NCBI GenBank assembly: GCA_022702545.1
Contig: JAHRBC010000001.1
Span: 7,130,001-7,194,000 of the forward strand
Direction of reading: 5' to 3'
Length of the DNA stretch: 64,000 nt
Source of the DNA: Phycomyces nitens
Taxonomy: Eukaryota > Mucoromycota > Mucoromycetes > Mucorales > Phycomycetaceae
Position numbers and translations under genes: made by a program. The stretch's first letter is position 1. Every line of letters starts with the position of its first letter. Under the pieces are notes generated by a model that did no database searches, was not told the origin of the DNA, and saw nothing but the letters and a program-made list of their open reading frames with translations. This document shows positions 36,038 to 48,171 of the stretch, one piece after another.

Positions 36038-36216
36038 AATAATTAATATGATTTTTTAAAGGGGTTGACAATGTTTTTTTTATCCCTTTGTTTTGGTTAC
36101 ACTCTTCAGAATAAGGGGTAATATGTTACGTTTATTTCAAATTATTTTCATTAGTTAGGATCAGTTAAAAATTTCTTTTGAAATAAACACCTTTCACTTC
36201 TAAAACACCAAAAAAT

Positions 36217-38204
36217 ATGCCTATCGCCAACTCCAATCTCGTTGTTAACGTACTTGTGTCGGTTCATAAGCGCTTTATCAATAACCAGGAAGTCAAAGAC
36301 CTTTTGTGCAACAAGTATGACTGGAATACCCCACTTCTAAGCTTCAAAGGAAAGACAATTGCCTGTTCATCAGTCAATGGTGCAGTACTTTATGATATCG
36401 TACTAGATGAAGTATCTGGTATCACTTTGACACTCAAACAAGGTTGCTTGAAACACCTGGGTCCGATTGAAACCAGCTCTCCCACCAGAGATGAACCTTC
36501 AGAGGATTCAGAGGATGAAATCCAAGAAGAGGAAGAGACGGAAGATGAGGATGGCGAAGATCTTTCTGAAAGATGGACCCCTGGAGAAGTGGCTATTGAT
36601 AGCAGATTCTGTGATGATAGCTATCAGCAACAGAATGCGAAACTGAGCTTGGCTAACCCAGGATCTGCCTCGCCTTTGGATTATTTTCTGTTTTTCTTAC
36701 CATTGAATTATTTCCATCAAATAATTGCCAATATCAATACCAATGCCAGGGATTCGACCAATAACTCGTGGTCAGATCTCAATTTCAATGAGTATTTGAT
36801 GTGGATTGCACTCTTGACCGTAATGACAGTGATCAAGCATTCTGACCGTAAAGCATACTGGAAGCAAGGATCAAGCCATTTCCTGATGAATGTTGAATTT
36901 TCTCAGTACATGACATATAAATGATTCAATGGCATTATGCGAATGCATGTGTTTGAAGTTTACTGTGTCGAGAAGCAAAATGTCGATCCTTTGTATCAAA
37001 TCCGGTCTGCGATTGATGCTTTCAACAACAATATGGCTACGTGTGTAACACCAGGAAAGTATCTAGTTGTTGATGAATCTATGAATCAGTGGTTGGGTGC
37101 AGGTATGCCAAATCTGAAGAATATTCCTCGCAAGCCACACCCAATCGGTCAAGAATTCAAGACATTGGCTGACCACCACACGTACTGCATTCTGCGCATG
37201 GATACGGTCAGTGACCCAAAGGTGAAGGAGTTTGACGATGAACCAGGCATGAAAAAATTGACTGCCACAATGAAGCGTTTGGTGAAGCCTTGGTTCGGAA
37301 GTGGTCGCACCGTGATTGCTGACTCCTGGTTCGGATCACCATCAATGACTACGATGCTGAGCGATCTTGGCCTATACTCCATCATGCAGGTGGCCAAACG
37401 TCGCTACTAGCCCCACGGAATGCCCACCACGGATATTGTGGAGACGGTTGGTGAAGAGCGTGGTAGCCACTATGCCATGAGAAAAGTCTCGAGTAGCGGT
37501 AAGCTCTTTGTGTGTGCCTATCGAGATCAAAAAGTGAAAGCTTTCATATCTTCGTGCAGCACCACAAGACTTACCAGCGAAAGAACTTTTCTGGGTTTTG
37601 GGGGCAGCCTTGTTGCCATCAAGCGACCAAAAGTAGTGGATGAGTACGAGATTCATAAAAGTGAGTAAAAGATTGATTCCAAAAATTACATACTGCCATA
37701 TTAATGAGTTTATTATTATAGGTGCTGTAGATGCAGCCAATAATTTGAGAGACAATATGATATCTTACCACGATATCATCTCTACATAAAGGTGGGAAAT
37801 GCGCTTCCTTGGGTTCTTTCTGGGAATTTGTGAAGCAAATGCGTTCAGTTCATTTCGTGTATTTGGCAATGGTGGGAGCACAAGCCATAGCACCTTCAAG
37901 GATACTTTAGCTTGGACTTTGTTGAAGCACTGCGAAGAGTGGGGTTCATGGCACAGAACCTAACTTGGATGATCAAAGAGTGCTCAGGTCGGATACCAGC
38001 CATCTTTATGTATCAATGAGAGGAATGAATGGCAGAAAAAGAATGAGGTTGGGTTGTAAAAACTGCCAAATTTCCGGTGCTCGTCGTACAAGAGTAGAGA
38101 AATCTTGTAGCTGCAACCCAACTACACCAATGTGTAAGATATGCTACAATAATCATTTACGTGCAACCTGGGTTACCCAAACACACCTAAATAATTCTTT
38201 GTAA
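36217..38204 (+). pseudogene. piggyBac-type transposase (DDE_Tnp_1_7), multiply broken
   Basis: A decayed piggyBac-superfamily transposase. An acidic N-terminus (from ATG 36217) precedes the catalytic domain with LVVDESMNQWLG (first Asp), IPRKPHPIGQEFKTLAD, VIADSWFGSPSM (second Asp) and, after an intron at 37661-37721, AVDAANNLRDN (third Asp region). A Cys-rich zinc-binding tail closes it (CKNCQISG..SCSCN..MCKICYNNH, 38068-38145). Lesions: TGA 36922 (YMTYK-FNGIMRM), TAG 37408 (KRRY-PHGMPTTD, where Trp is usual), TAA 37787 and a frameshift near 37945-37962. The order of domains is intact, so this is an old full-length copy. Confidence 0.85.
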
Positions 38205-38695
38205 CCTTAAGCATATAACTGTACCATTGCAAATAAAAATAATTGAAATTCTTATATGTAGAATAGTCGATCAAAGAGGCGGGCCAAAGGGGCCGGCAAT
38301 TTTTTTTACAAAACCACCTTTACTAAATAATGGACTGATGCCCCACTTTTTTGTTCTTTAAGAAAAATACAAAAACCACAAATAAAACGAAGGTTTTCTT
38401 GTTCAAACGCACCAAAAAATATATATTTAATACATGCATTTTTTCGAGAGAAAAACATTAAAGCAAATTGGCCCAAATGGGCTGATTCGGGTAATCTCTA
38501 CTTGTTAATTAAAATACGGTTATGCAAACAAGCTTCATTTATACCATTTACTGAAGACTGTGCAGCCGTCAAGCAGAATGTGATCACAATATTACTATTG
38601 TTAGTTCCCTTGTCCTCCCCCCTTGAGTTACATTTACAAACTCTGGCGATTAATGTAAATAAAAAAAAAACATCTTTTACACCATTCTCATCATC
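38205..38695. other. Region between piggyBac relic and first F-box gene
   Basis: Contains two GGCCCAAA-type motif copies (38281-38294 and 38470-38483) and A/T tracts. It should include the F-box promoter. No clear TTAA-bounded terminal repeat for the piggyBac relic could be fixed by eye. Confidence 0.45.
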
Positions 38696-40621
38696 ATGGC
38701 ATCCAGATTACCATCATCGATCTTGAGCAACATTGCAAATTATCTCATTACCAGAGACAGACTTGAATCAGCAATCGTCTGCAAATCATGGAAAACTCCC
38801 TTCCAAGATTCCTTGTGGAAAGAAATTATTCTTACCAGCAACTCACAAATAGCCGAGATTTGTGATAGGTCAAATGTGCGCCATAGAATATACCAAAAGA
38901 ATGGCCACCTTGTACGCAGACTATACAGCGGGTGGTATATATCTATACAAGACAGTCAGCTCTATATCCTACAGCGATATTTCCAGAGACTCACACACCT
39001 TCACATCCAAGGCGACACTCTCAGTAGAGAAAATTTCGGAAGAGAGGCAGATTGGGGACTGTGGAATCGTTTGGAAGAGTTTGAGATCAGTGCACCTAGA
39101 CTTGGCACAGGCAATGACATTGAGTACCTCTTTGGCATCATAGCATTTTTTCCAGGCCTAAAGAAATTCACAATGACAGAAAGCTTCTGTCAAAATAACG
39201 AGGGTTATTCATGGCGAGACATGGAAAGAATCCATTCACTTTTACTCAACCTCAGCGAATTCCATATAGATGTTCCTTTGGAAGAAATATCTGCAGAAGA
39301 TGTAAAGCTATTCGAGAGTGTCGTTGTGCCCACCAAAATTACAAACTTAACCATTGCTGCCCAAAACATTCGGTTCGAATGGATATACTACCTTTCTCTT
39401 AAATACCAAAATATCCATACACTCACCTGGAACAATTCAATCGAGAAAGAAAGCGCATCCTACGAAATCCGGTCAGAAGCAAGAAAGATTGTTTGCGAGT
39501 TCAATACAATCTTTCCAAATCTCAGGCACGCATGTTTTGAAGGCAATGGATCAAGAGCAGATTCAGAGCACCTTTCGATACGTCAGACCCTGGCCCATGG
39601 TGGTGTACACTTCAAATCGCTATACTATAACGTACGCTGGGATTTCGATAAACCAGAATTGGTTGAAAAGTTCTTTATCGATTGTCTGTATTATTTCACG
39701 GCCACAATAGAGAGATTTACGCTCATATGCACCAATAGCTTCAGTGACGTGTGCAAACTTCCAATGTCAATAATCAGATGCCCCGTCCTGACCAGCCTAA
39801 ATCTCATCCTTCCCGAAAGCTTCATAGCATTTGACCACTTACTTGACCAATGTGTGTCTCTAAATGATCTCAAATTGAGTCTTTGGTCGATTTTTATCAG
39901 TCCAGACGCATCGCTCTTTCCACCAGAACATGGCATAAAGTCAATATTTTTCATTGAAGCACGGAGCACACCCCAATTATTCAACTATATCTCATTACGC
40001 TGCAGATCTCTGGAAAGCATGCGGTTGGATGGCCTAAAAGTAATCGGACACCTTGACAAACTCACTGGAATTTTACGACTGGATATGTCCCATACAAGAC
40101 TCGAATTCTTGCTTCTCAGCTGTATCAGATTCTATTCACTGCCACCAGACTGTGAAGACAACGAATTTATGGACGAAAATACGGTTATGATCAACCTGCT
40201 TGCGATAGAACAGACGGGCCCGATTCATTCATTTGATTTTCATAGCAAGATGTGTATTCCTACTTCTCAGAGCTCAACTCCATTGCTTCCGAGCAGTCTT
40301 CAAGCGTGGTTTCACTACTATCTTGGAAATACACCAAATGGTCCGAGTGGAATGGTGCAAAGACTTAATCCAAAGCAAAGCAAGCATGCTCAAAAGTACT
40401 TTAGATCCTTTCAACGCAAAAATGATTCTCCTTTAAGCCATTCGGGTATCACACGTGGAGATTACGAGTGGGGGCCCAAGCGTATGTGGAAGAATGACCT
40501 CCAGCGAGGGTGTGCAAAATGGTACTTTGACTCTGTAGACAGGTACCGAATCAAGGGATTTGAGGAGAATACCGAACACACCTCGTATAACATGTCCAAA
40601 GTAAAGACTAGTGATTATTAG
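38696..40621 (+). CDS. F-box/LRR-like protein, paralogue 1 (641 aa)
   Basis: A single-exon gene. The N-terminal F-box (residues about 3-45) reads LPSSILSNIANYLITRDR then AIVCKSWKTPFQDSLWKEI, the pattern that binds Skp1 in SCF ubiquitin ligases. The rest is irregular leucine-rich repeat-like sequence (LKKFTMTESF, LTSLNLILPESF, LESMRLDGLKVIG). The C-terminal block YFRSFQRKND..MWKNDLQRGC is shared with the two other F-box genes at 40800-42674 and 48172-50031. Target unknown. No intron, unlike almost every core gene in the window. Confidence 0.85.
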   Translation: MASRLPSSILSNIANYLITRDRLESAIVCKSWKTPFQDSLWKEIILTSNSQIAEICDRSNVRHRIYQKNGHLVRRLYSGWYISIQDSQLYILQRYFQRLTHLHIQGDTLSRENFGREADWGLWNRLEEFEISAPRLGTGNDIEYLFGIIAFFPGLKKFTMTESFCQNNEGYSWRDMERIHSLLLNLSEFHIDVPLEEISAEDVKLFESVVVPTKITNLTIAAQNIRFEWIYYLSLKYQNIHTLTWNNSIEKESASYEIRSEARKIVCEFNTIFPNLRHACFEGNGSRADSEHLSIRQTLAHGGVHFKSLYYNVRWDFDKPELVEKFFIDCLYYFTATIERFTLICTNSFSDVCKLPMSIIRCPVLTSLNLILPESFIAFDHLLDQCVSLNDLKLSLWSIFISPDASLFPPEHGIKSIFFIEARSTPQLFNYISLRCRSLESMRLDGLKVIGHLDKLTGILRLDMSHTRLEFLLLSCIRFYSLPPDCEDNEFMDENTVMINLLAIEQTGPIHSFDFHSKMCIPTSQSSTPLLPSSLQAWFHYYLGNTPNGPSGMVQRLNPKQSKHAQKYFRSFQRKNDSPLSHSGITRGDYEWGPKRMWKNDLQRGCAKWYFDSVDRYRIKGFEENTEHTSYNMSKVKTSDY

Positions 40622-40799
40622 CTCTGCTCATTTTCCCAAGTGAGGAGAACAAAAGTTGATTGTATGATTTTTTTATTATTATTATTAAATTAAGTATTAA
40701 AGAATTATTAAATTTTATAAAAAGAGGTTTGGAAAGTAGTATGTATATGTAAGTATGTAAGTGTATGCATTTAAGCATTTATGTATAAGCATTTCTGGA

Positions 40800-42674
40800 T
40801 TATTGTATATAGTCAATATCCCATTTGAATCCCTTGAGAAGATATTTTTCAATGAGTGGACATTTGATAGATACGTAGCCTCGATGAAGATCTCTGGTCC
40901 ATGAATCTCCCATTGCACCTCTTTCATGATATGGCATTCCTGAATCTGGCTTTCTGTACTTTGCAATGTTCTTTTGGAAAGACTGAAAGTACTCCTTGGC
41001 ATAGGTAGCTTGGCCATTATCCAGGTTTCGCATATACGTGTCCAGATAGGTACGCGAATAGCCACGCTTGGGATAGCTTTGGAATTGATGGAACCAGATT
41101 GGGTTTGAGTTGGCCATGGCACAGTACATACCAGATATCTCAACGCCTGCGTTCAAACTACCTTCCAGCTCAGGAATAATGCTTGGCCTGTCAAGGACAA
41201 TAAAGTTGATGGCAGTATCATAGGTACAATTGGTGCCAGAAGATTCATAGAATGTCACATCAATGAATTCAAGGGATTTAAGAGGTGTGTGTGAAATATC
41301 AATGGTCAGATTTCCAGTTTCTTGCGAAATTGATCCTCGAATCTTGACACTTTTCAGTGAAAGCCCTTGCAATTTTCGACAGCGAAACGATAGATGATCA
41401 AGCGATTCTGAGCTGAGGCTCGCATGGTCAAATTTTACGGTTTCCAGCCCGTGCCCAGAGAGAGTGTCTAATGGCTTTGAGGATACAACAATGTTTTCTG
41501 AAGACAACCTGAGGTTTTTAAGGGCAGGGCAGCGGTCCAGGAGACGATCCAATTGTACTGGGCCCCAGTTGGAATATATATTCAGGTCAATCAGATTTGT
41601 CCAGCAAGTGAGGTCAACAAAAGACATCCACTGGCTTGAATAGTCATGGCACTTTATAGTGAGTGTCTCGAGGGTTGATATGTTTGCATCTATAAGCTTG
41701 TAAATGATGTCTTCTGGTGATTGCTGTGTGTTATTTTCACTTTCTGCAACATATTCGATATTCTTCAGCTTTACGCCCTGTTCGTAAAGTAATTTGCACA
41801 GTAATCCGTGGGGATAAGCGTTGTTTTCGCACTCCTTGATCGCTATGGTCTCGAGTTTGGGAAAGATGCTCAATATTTTTGAAAGCATTACTCGATCGGC
41901 ATTGTAGTCTGCATATGTTGTATCAGTCTTTGCTGCAATATTGCATCTAAATGTGTGGAGGTTGGGATATTTGGATGCAAAGTAATACAGCCATGGAATG
42001 TCGATTGATTCAAACAAGAAATTTGCAGTCGTCAGGCTGTTTGCTGGTTCTATGCTGTAAATCTCTTCCATGTCTTCTGGATAGATTTTCTCAAACCCAA
42101 CGTCCATCTGGAGATATTCTAGCTGTGGAAGATAGGTATGAATGGCCTCAAAAGCCTGCCATCTGTATGGCATATTTCCACTTCCATAATCTTCGGTGAT
42201 GTGTAGTTTCTTGAGGTGAGGAAGTAGTGATAATGCGTAGAACAGCTCTTCCATGTCGTCGTCTGATTCCATCTGTTGCATATAGATCTCTAGGCTGCTG
42301 AGTGATGACCAAAGGTTCCAATCGACAATGGATTCTGAAATGTCCAGGTTGTGAGATATGGTTGGTATTTTGAGATGCTTTATGTTGCCAAAGAGGGCTT
42401 GGATGGTGTATAGCTGTTGGTCGGTTAGTTGAAGTCTTGCCCCAAGGGTCAGGCTGGTAACAAGACTTCCAAACTTTTGATAACAGCTGGGGTTGGTGGT
42501 AGATACTCTGCAAATGTCTTTGAGCGTCTGCTTGGTGTTGATAGTGATAGAGCCCCACATGGACTCTTGGAATGGGAGTGTCCATGCTTTGCATACTGTA
42601 GCGCATGTGAGTTTGTCTTGGGTCGGCATGACTGCCGCAATCTCCAGAAGGATTTCAAATGGTAATGTTGACAT
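40800..42674 (-). CDS. F-box/LRR-like protein, paralogue 2 (624 aa)
   Basis: A single-exon gene convergent with paralogue 1; the stops are about 180 bases apart. The start was set at 42674 (MSTLPFEILLEIAAVMPTQD) because the F-box begins there; an in-frame upstream extension to 42833 lacks family similarity. The F-box shows ATVCKAWTLPFQESMWGSI. LRR-like repeats follow (LKKLHITEDYG, LKNLRLSSENIV, LQGLSLKSVKIRGS). The C-terminal block YFQSFQKNIA..SWTRDLHRGY is shared with the paralogues. Probable SCF substrate adaptor; target unknown. Confidence 0.85.
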   Translation of the reverse strand: MSTLPFEILLEIAAVMPTQDKLTCATVCKAWTLPFQESMWGSITINTKQTLKDICRVSTTNPSCYQKFGSLVTSLTLGARLQLTDQQLYTIQALFGNIKHLKIPTISHNLDISESIVDWNLWSSLSSLEIYMQQMESDDDMEELFYALSLLPHLKKLHITEDYGSGNMPYRWQAFEAIHTYLPQLEYLQMDVGFEKIYPEDMEEIYSIEPANSLTTANFLFESIDIPWLYYFASKYPNLHTFRCNIAAKTDTTYADYNADRVMLSKILSIFPKLETIAIKECENNAYPHGLLCKLLYEQGVKLKNIEYVAESENNTQQSPEDIIYKLIDANISTLETLTIKCHDYSSQWMSFVDLTCWTNLIDLNIYSNWGPVQLDRLLDRCPALKNLRLSSENIVVSSKPLDTLSGHGLETVKFDHASLSSESLDHLSFRCRKLQGLSLKSVKIRGSISQETGNLTIDISHTPLKSLEFIDVTFYESSGTNCTYDTAINFIVLDRPSIIPELEGSLNAGVEISGMYCAMANSNPIWFHQFQSYPKRGYSRTYLDTYMRNLDNGQATYAKEYFQSFQKNIAKYRKPDSGMPYHERGAMGDSWTRDLHRGYVSIKCPLIEKYLLKGFKWDIDYIQ

Positions 42675-45600
42675 TTTTGAAAGAGAATAATGACAATGGG
42701 GAAACACTCTACAAATCTCGTTGAGAATGCATTTAATGATTTTATTTAGTGCAATGGAAGGACAAGAGACCCAACAAGGGTGGTTTGTAAGACATATGAG
42801 TTTCCTATCAAGAGCGAGCTGAGTAAAAACCAAAGACGAAGACTGGGGATCCTATTGGACTATAGTTCTTGACTATTGTTTTCGGCCTGTTTTATCATAA
42901 TATTTATGGTGAAGTGTTATGTTTGGATTGTTTTTTTCTATAGTGTATCATGTGCTTTTGTAGATATCTCTCCTGTAGTAGGTGCTTTAAATGGCAATTA
43001 GCTCTAATTCGGGCCTTGCAGATTCAGAATATAGCCTGATTGTTCTTGCTTTTTATGGCATTTTTTATGTAAAAAGGCGTTAAAGGAAGCCAGACGTTGG
43101 ACATGTCCTCAGTCGTACCAGGAAGAGAGAATCTGTTCTATTATACGAGTAATTAAAACGCACAAAATAATGGGCAAAGTGCGATTATACATACAAAAAG
43201 AAAAAGATATATTGTTTCCATGGTACCCTATAGTTGGGGATCACCAAAAGATGCTGCGTTGAGGCCGATTTTTTTTAGCCCTAATATATACAATAAGAAT
43301 GATCGATTTGGCAATTTTTATCTCTTCAGTAACCATTTATCAAGGCATTTCATGACTTTCTTCCAATGAATCTACCTGCTTACTTGTTCCTTGTTCCTTG
43401 TCCTGCCTCTCTTCTAATCCCTCAAACCACAGCATTGTTTATATAAGATTGATCTATCTAATTCAAACAGCCTATGCACTTATTATGCTGGGAAACCGCT
43501 CATTATTAGCGTCTACAATACAGTCCATGGCAACACGGAGAATAAAGGCTGTTGAAAACAAAAACAAAAAAAAATATACCTCACACAGGCTGTATTTTTA
43601 AAACCAACATTAGAAAGCGCTTAAAGTCCAAACTACCATATGTATATGCGATCATGTTAGAAAGTTTCAAAAAAGGCAATCTTCCTTTGAGTTCTCGCAG
43701 AAACCAGCACTAGCTACAAAAACCATCAAACTCACTTGTCCTACGAGTTATAAATAATCCAATAAACATAATCGTCTTGATCGCATCTGACACTGCCTTG
43801 GCCATGTTTTGTTTTCTGAATCATAAAAAAAAGCCATAAAGGCTCCAAGACTGTCTTGTGGGTTGAAAAGGTTGATAATTCAGCTTGCTATCAAGACTAT
43901 ACCTATTGATTTATGTTTAAAATATTTAAATGTAAAGGCAAAATAAGCGTTCTTTTTTGTTTACTAATTTTAAATTATGTAACTTGAACCTAGTGATAAA
44001 TCATCCTTGATTTCTTTCTCATTTATTAGTTACATGTAATTCTATTGGTAGTAGTCGTATGATGGAGAATCCAGGAGCCTTTGCTGACTATAAACAAAGT
44101 GTCAAACTTTGGATACAAGATCCGAGTAAGAGTAAAAGAATCACACAATTTAACGTTTATTAAAACACATTGATTATTACTCGATGCTTTAGATTGATGT
44201 ACGTTTATAAATAAGACTGGTGCATGCTATATTATTTCTATTCCCAAAATACTAAAAAATAGCCTATTTAATACTTTATCAGTGATATTTAACTTTCCTC
44301 GTGAGTACATGGTTATTTATCCGTTTATGATAAAGTGATCAATCTATGCAAATTAATATTATGGACTAAAGCGTCAACGGATAATATCTTTGCACCTTTC
44401 AATAATGATGGATACTCTTAAATAAAACTATTTATATATCCATTGGTTTATCATCATTTTTAAAATACATGTTGACTCTAGAATAATCAAACAGGCCCAT
44501 GGTTATTTATGTCTATCCAAAAAAAAGTATTATAATATTCGTTTTTATCTTGGAATAATAACCGTTGTACTTGTACCAGGGGTCATATATGGATTATACA
44601 GCTTTACTAGATAGCCAAAAGGCTCATCAAAAACATCCTACAGATGTCTTTACAAGCAGTTTTATAAAGTTTGGATTAAATAAAGGGCAAATGTATAAAT
44701 ACATGTAGACTAAAATATGTTTGCACTAAAACGTTAGGTTAAATCTTTGTTTTCAAGTACGCTTGATAGTTTCTGTAGATAGCTAGCTCTGTCAAGACAG
44801 TTGGATTCTTGTCATCCGTCTTTACGAGTTTAAATATCTAGAAAAGTACAATAGGTCTTTCTGGGGTAAAAATACAGATAAACTGAAAAAATAAGCAGTA
44901 CAACGTAGTATAATCTTATCTGAAAATCAGTCAACAAATATTTCATTACAATTGAGGATTTATTAAGATAAGAGCTTTTGACAATGCTATGCTTTAGCTG
45001 GAAGTATCATCACAAGAGAACTAGGTGATACAAGCTGGTGAATTCCCAATGCGTTTCTTGGAAATATGCAAAACGGGTGTACCTGCAGCAAAATTTCCTA
45101 AATGCATTTAGCAAAAATTAAGAGTGTTTTTCAGTATACCCTGCAATTTTCTCTCAATACCGATGCTTGTTTTAAACATATTGGATACACCATGTACCAT
45201 TTGTCAATGATAATAAACACATTTACTGAGTGTAGTATGGCTGCAGTATATATGTATATATATATCGTATTTAATTTAGTTACTATATCAAGACATCATA
45301 CCACACACAATAATACACACACAATAGATGGTATGATCAAAAACATGTCCAACCATATGATTATTCACTCATAATACATGTCAATATCTGTAAGACACGG
45401 TCTATTATATCTTCCACTACTAAATTGCGTTTTTTTTTTCATTTATGAATTTTATCAAATATCTCTTTTTTTTTCCCTAGAGTAATTGACCTTGCCATTT
45501 CGTCCAAGAGATCAAACCACATGTAGTCAAGGTGATCTATTTTGCTACACATGATTCTCTAGAATATCCAAGTCTCCTTTCTCATAATTGAAATTACTCT

Positions 45601-48171
45601 GGGTGATATTTGTACCTTATAATTATGGTCATGGTAGCACTTCCAATGATAGTTCTATGCACAAATAGTGGTATATAGGACTCTCGTACAATAATAAACA
45701 TAAAACACAGGTATATTTAAGACTATGCTACATTCAGAGATAAGGATTTCAAGAGTCATACATGGGTTTATATACAACAAAAAAATGGATTTTGTACTAG
45801 AAAAATGTATGAATTAGTACAAAAGTCAGAGATTTTGTTTTCAAATCAAATGCAAATAGTAAATAAATGTAACATTGGATGACAGTGTGTTATATCTATT
45901 AATTATACTATCTAATAGATATCTATTCAAAAAATCTGCGGTATTGATTTAATGTACTTGGCCAATATGGCAAACAAGGGTTCGTCTATCCCAAGAAAAT
46001 AGATGTCTTGATATAAGCATTAAAAGGTATTTTCTTTTAAAAAAAAGTACTTGACCACTATATACAAAATTAAAACACTTTTCCACCACCTCAGATGTAT
46101 AGGAATACAATGTGGTTCAATAAGAGGTAAAATATAATCATGAATTTTATTGAAATAAGAGATGTAGAATATCTCTTTATGATTCTCGACAAATATATTT
46201 TTCGAAATTTCTTTACCCCTTTATTTTCAATGCGGTGCAAATAGACGACGCGTAACTTGAAATTTTCAAATTTTCGTCTTTGTACCCCTCTTACTCTTCA
46301 TCTATTGGTCCATCAATGTTCAAACTTGAATACCATCATGTCCCACACTTCTTAAGCATGTCCTTCCAGTTTGATTATTTTTCATCAAGTAAAGCAAGAG
46401 AAATAAGCGTTTGAATTCTGAAACACTTTAGCGGATTTTCCTGCCTCCTTAAAATGCTGGATTTTTTTGTTTACATTTCCATATTTGTCCACTGTTTTTA
46501 CGCTTTTACGCCAACGCGTACCAAATCACTGACAAAAACTAATGTCGAATAAGATGTCGAAATGATCAATTGCACATTACATTACCATCAACGAATTTTA
46601 TACTATCTTTCCACTTTATTAGCCAATTGGTTACTCATTCATCACTTTATGCTTAGCATTTACACCAGATTCCGTACTTTATATATACACACACATTATT
46701 TCTGCACATTATAGCAATATAAGCTCATCAACTTTGTAATGTACTTTGAATTACTATTATACGAAATGGCAAGAATTAAGTATGATTGCTATTTAAGAAG
46801 ATTATTTGGGATATATTCCAACCAAGACTAAAATTCCTGCCCAAAAAAAAACTGATTATAATGTATGACTTGGAGTATGATGTTTATACATGAGTGTTGG
46901 CTATGCTTGCTGGATAGTTTATCGTGCAATATTTATATTTTTTTCTGTGAGTAAAATATCATATTTGCCTTTTTCAACAGCTTTAATGATTATAACAGCA
47001 AGTTTTGGACTTCTCTTGAGACTAAGAATGTGTCTCTCAAATGGGTTGGGTGAAATAAGTGCTCTATTCAACGTTAAAGTGAATGATACCAAAGTCGGCA
47101 ATTTAAATACCGCCAATAATTATGGCCTTGTATTCCTCAAGCGCATAAATCTACATGTCATTTGGTCTACATCTTTAAAGAGTCTCTATTCCTATACACA
47201 ACATTTTGTTAACAATCATGTTTGGTGGCTACTAGACAATCTACTCAAATTTTTTCTTCAACCAAGACTACTTTTTCTTCTTTACAATACATTTCCTTTT
47301 TTAGAAATGTGATAGCTAGAAACAACTAAATTCTGATTATATATTTATATTATTGCACTAGTAGTTTGTAAAGAGTTTCTTGTTTATATTTTAAAAAATA
47401 ATACCCAAGGTCATATTCTGGTTGCATTTTATGGGAAAAAAGCACCACGATCCTTCCACCTTCTTTTCTACTTTATATCCGAGATACTCTATAAAAAGAG
47501 AATCTGGCGTTATTAAAGCTTGGGACCTCTGTAGCATTATAATGCCGTGCGAATTGGCTGAAATAAAATTTCAAGAAATGACTAATTAGCATGTTTTTTC
47601 TTGATTCAAAAAGGTATATAAGAATAAATCGGCGTTTTTTGTTGTTGCTGCTGTTGGATATAGCGAATATTCATATTATTGCCTTTACAAACTACAAATG
47701 TCTTTTTAAAGCTAAACAACATGGCTCTTTATTGTGCCTGATTTGAAAGGACTAGATAGCAAGTGACTGCCTCTGTTGAAATGACTGGCCTTTGACATTG
47801 TTTTCCTTGTTTGGACAAAACAAGTCCAAGACATCCAGGATAAGCAAGATATGAATTGGGGACCTATGTCATGGGAAGATAGCCTCGTGTTTATCTTATT
47901 GTACTTACCAGAGAAAGATCTTGTTGTGCAACTGTGACATTTCAATGATGCCAGTTTCATCAAGGAAAAAAATTACCATGGTCAGCCGACATGGCAATTA
48001 TATCTTGACAAATATGGTTCAAAGTTGTTGTTTTTAGTATCATACGAGGCTATCTACTTCTACAAAATGTACCCACTTTCCGGATCCAGGGTGTGTCATA
48101 TTGTTTTCCAACCCTCCACCCATCTGATCTGGTGCTATTTCCGGATTAATTTAATTATTCATCTCTTTACC
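42675..48171. other. 5.5-kb AT-rich gene desert between F-box genes
   Basis: No intact gene recognised. Small coding-like fragments appear: plus strand 44061-44165 (MMENPGAFADYKQSVKLWIQ), minus strand about 44735-44840 (TVLTELAIYRNYQAYLKTKI) and minus strand 46919-47116 (a separate fragment). All are isolated and surrounded by stops, so I read the interval as decayed genes or transposons. The two ends should hold the promoters of paralogues 2 and 3. Confidence 0.45.
46919..47310 (-). pseudogene. Possible decayed minus-strand coding remnant
   Basis: Two adjoining minus-strand frames look coding: LKKEMYCKEEKVVLVEEKI near 47240-47310 and LAVFKLPTLVSFTLTLNRAL continuing PNPFERHILSLKRSPKLAVI (47116-46919). 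They are in different frames with stops between them. A 140-codon plus-strand frame (46890-47312) overlaps. Its hydrophobic, Phe/Leu-rich composition is what an antisense frame would give. Family not recognised. Confidence 0.25.

Noticed and set aside
46890..47312. 140-codon plus-strand ORF
   Set aside because: Phe/Leu/Ile-rich composition and a better coding signature on the opposite strand suggest it is an antisense shadow of a decayed remnant.
48025..48171. N-terminal extension of F-box paralogue 3
   Set aside because: The F-box starts at 48172; the upstream 49 codons are not shared with the paralogues and are probably 5' leader.
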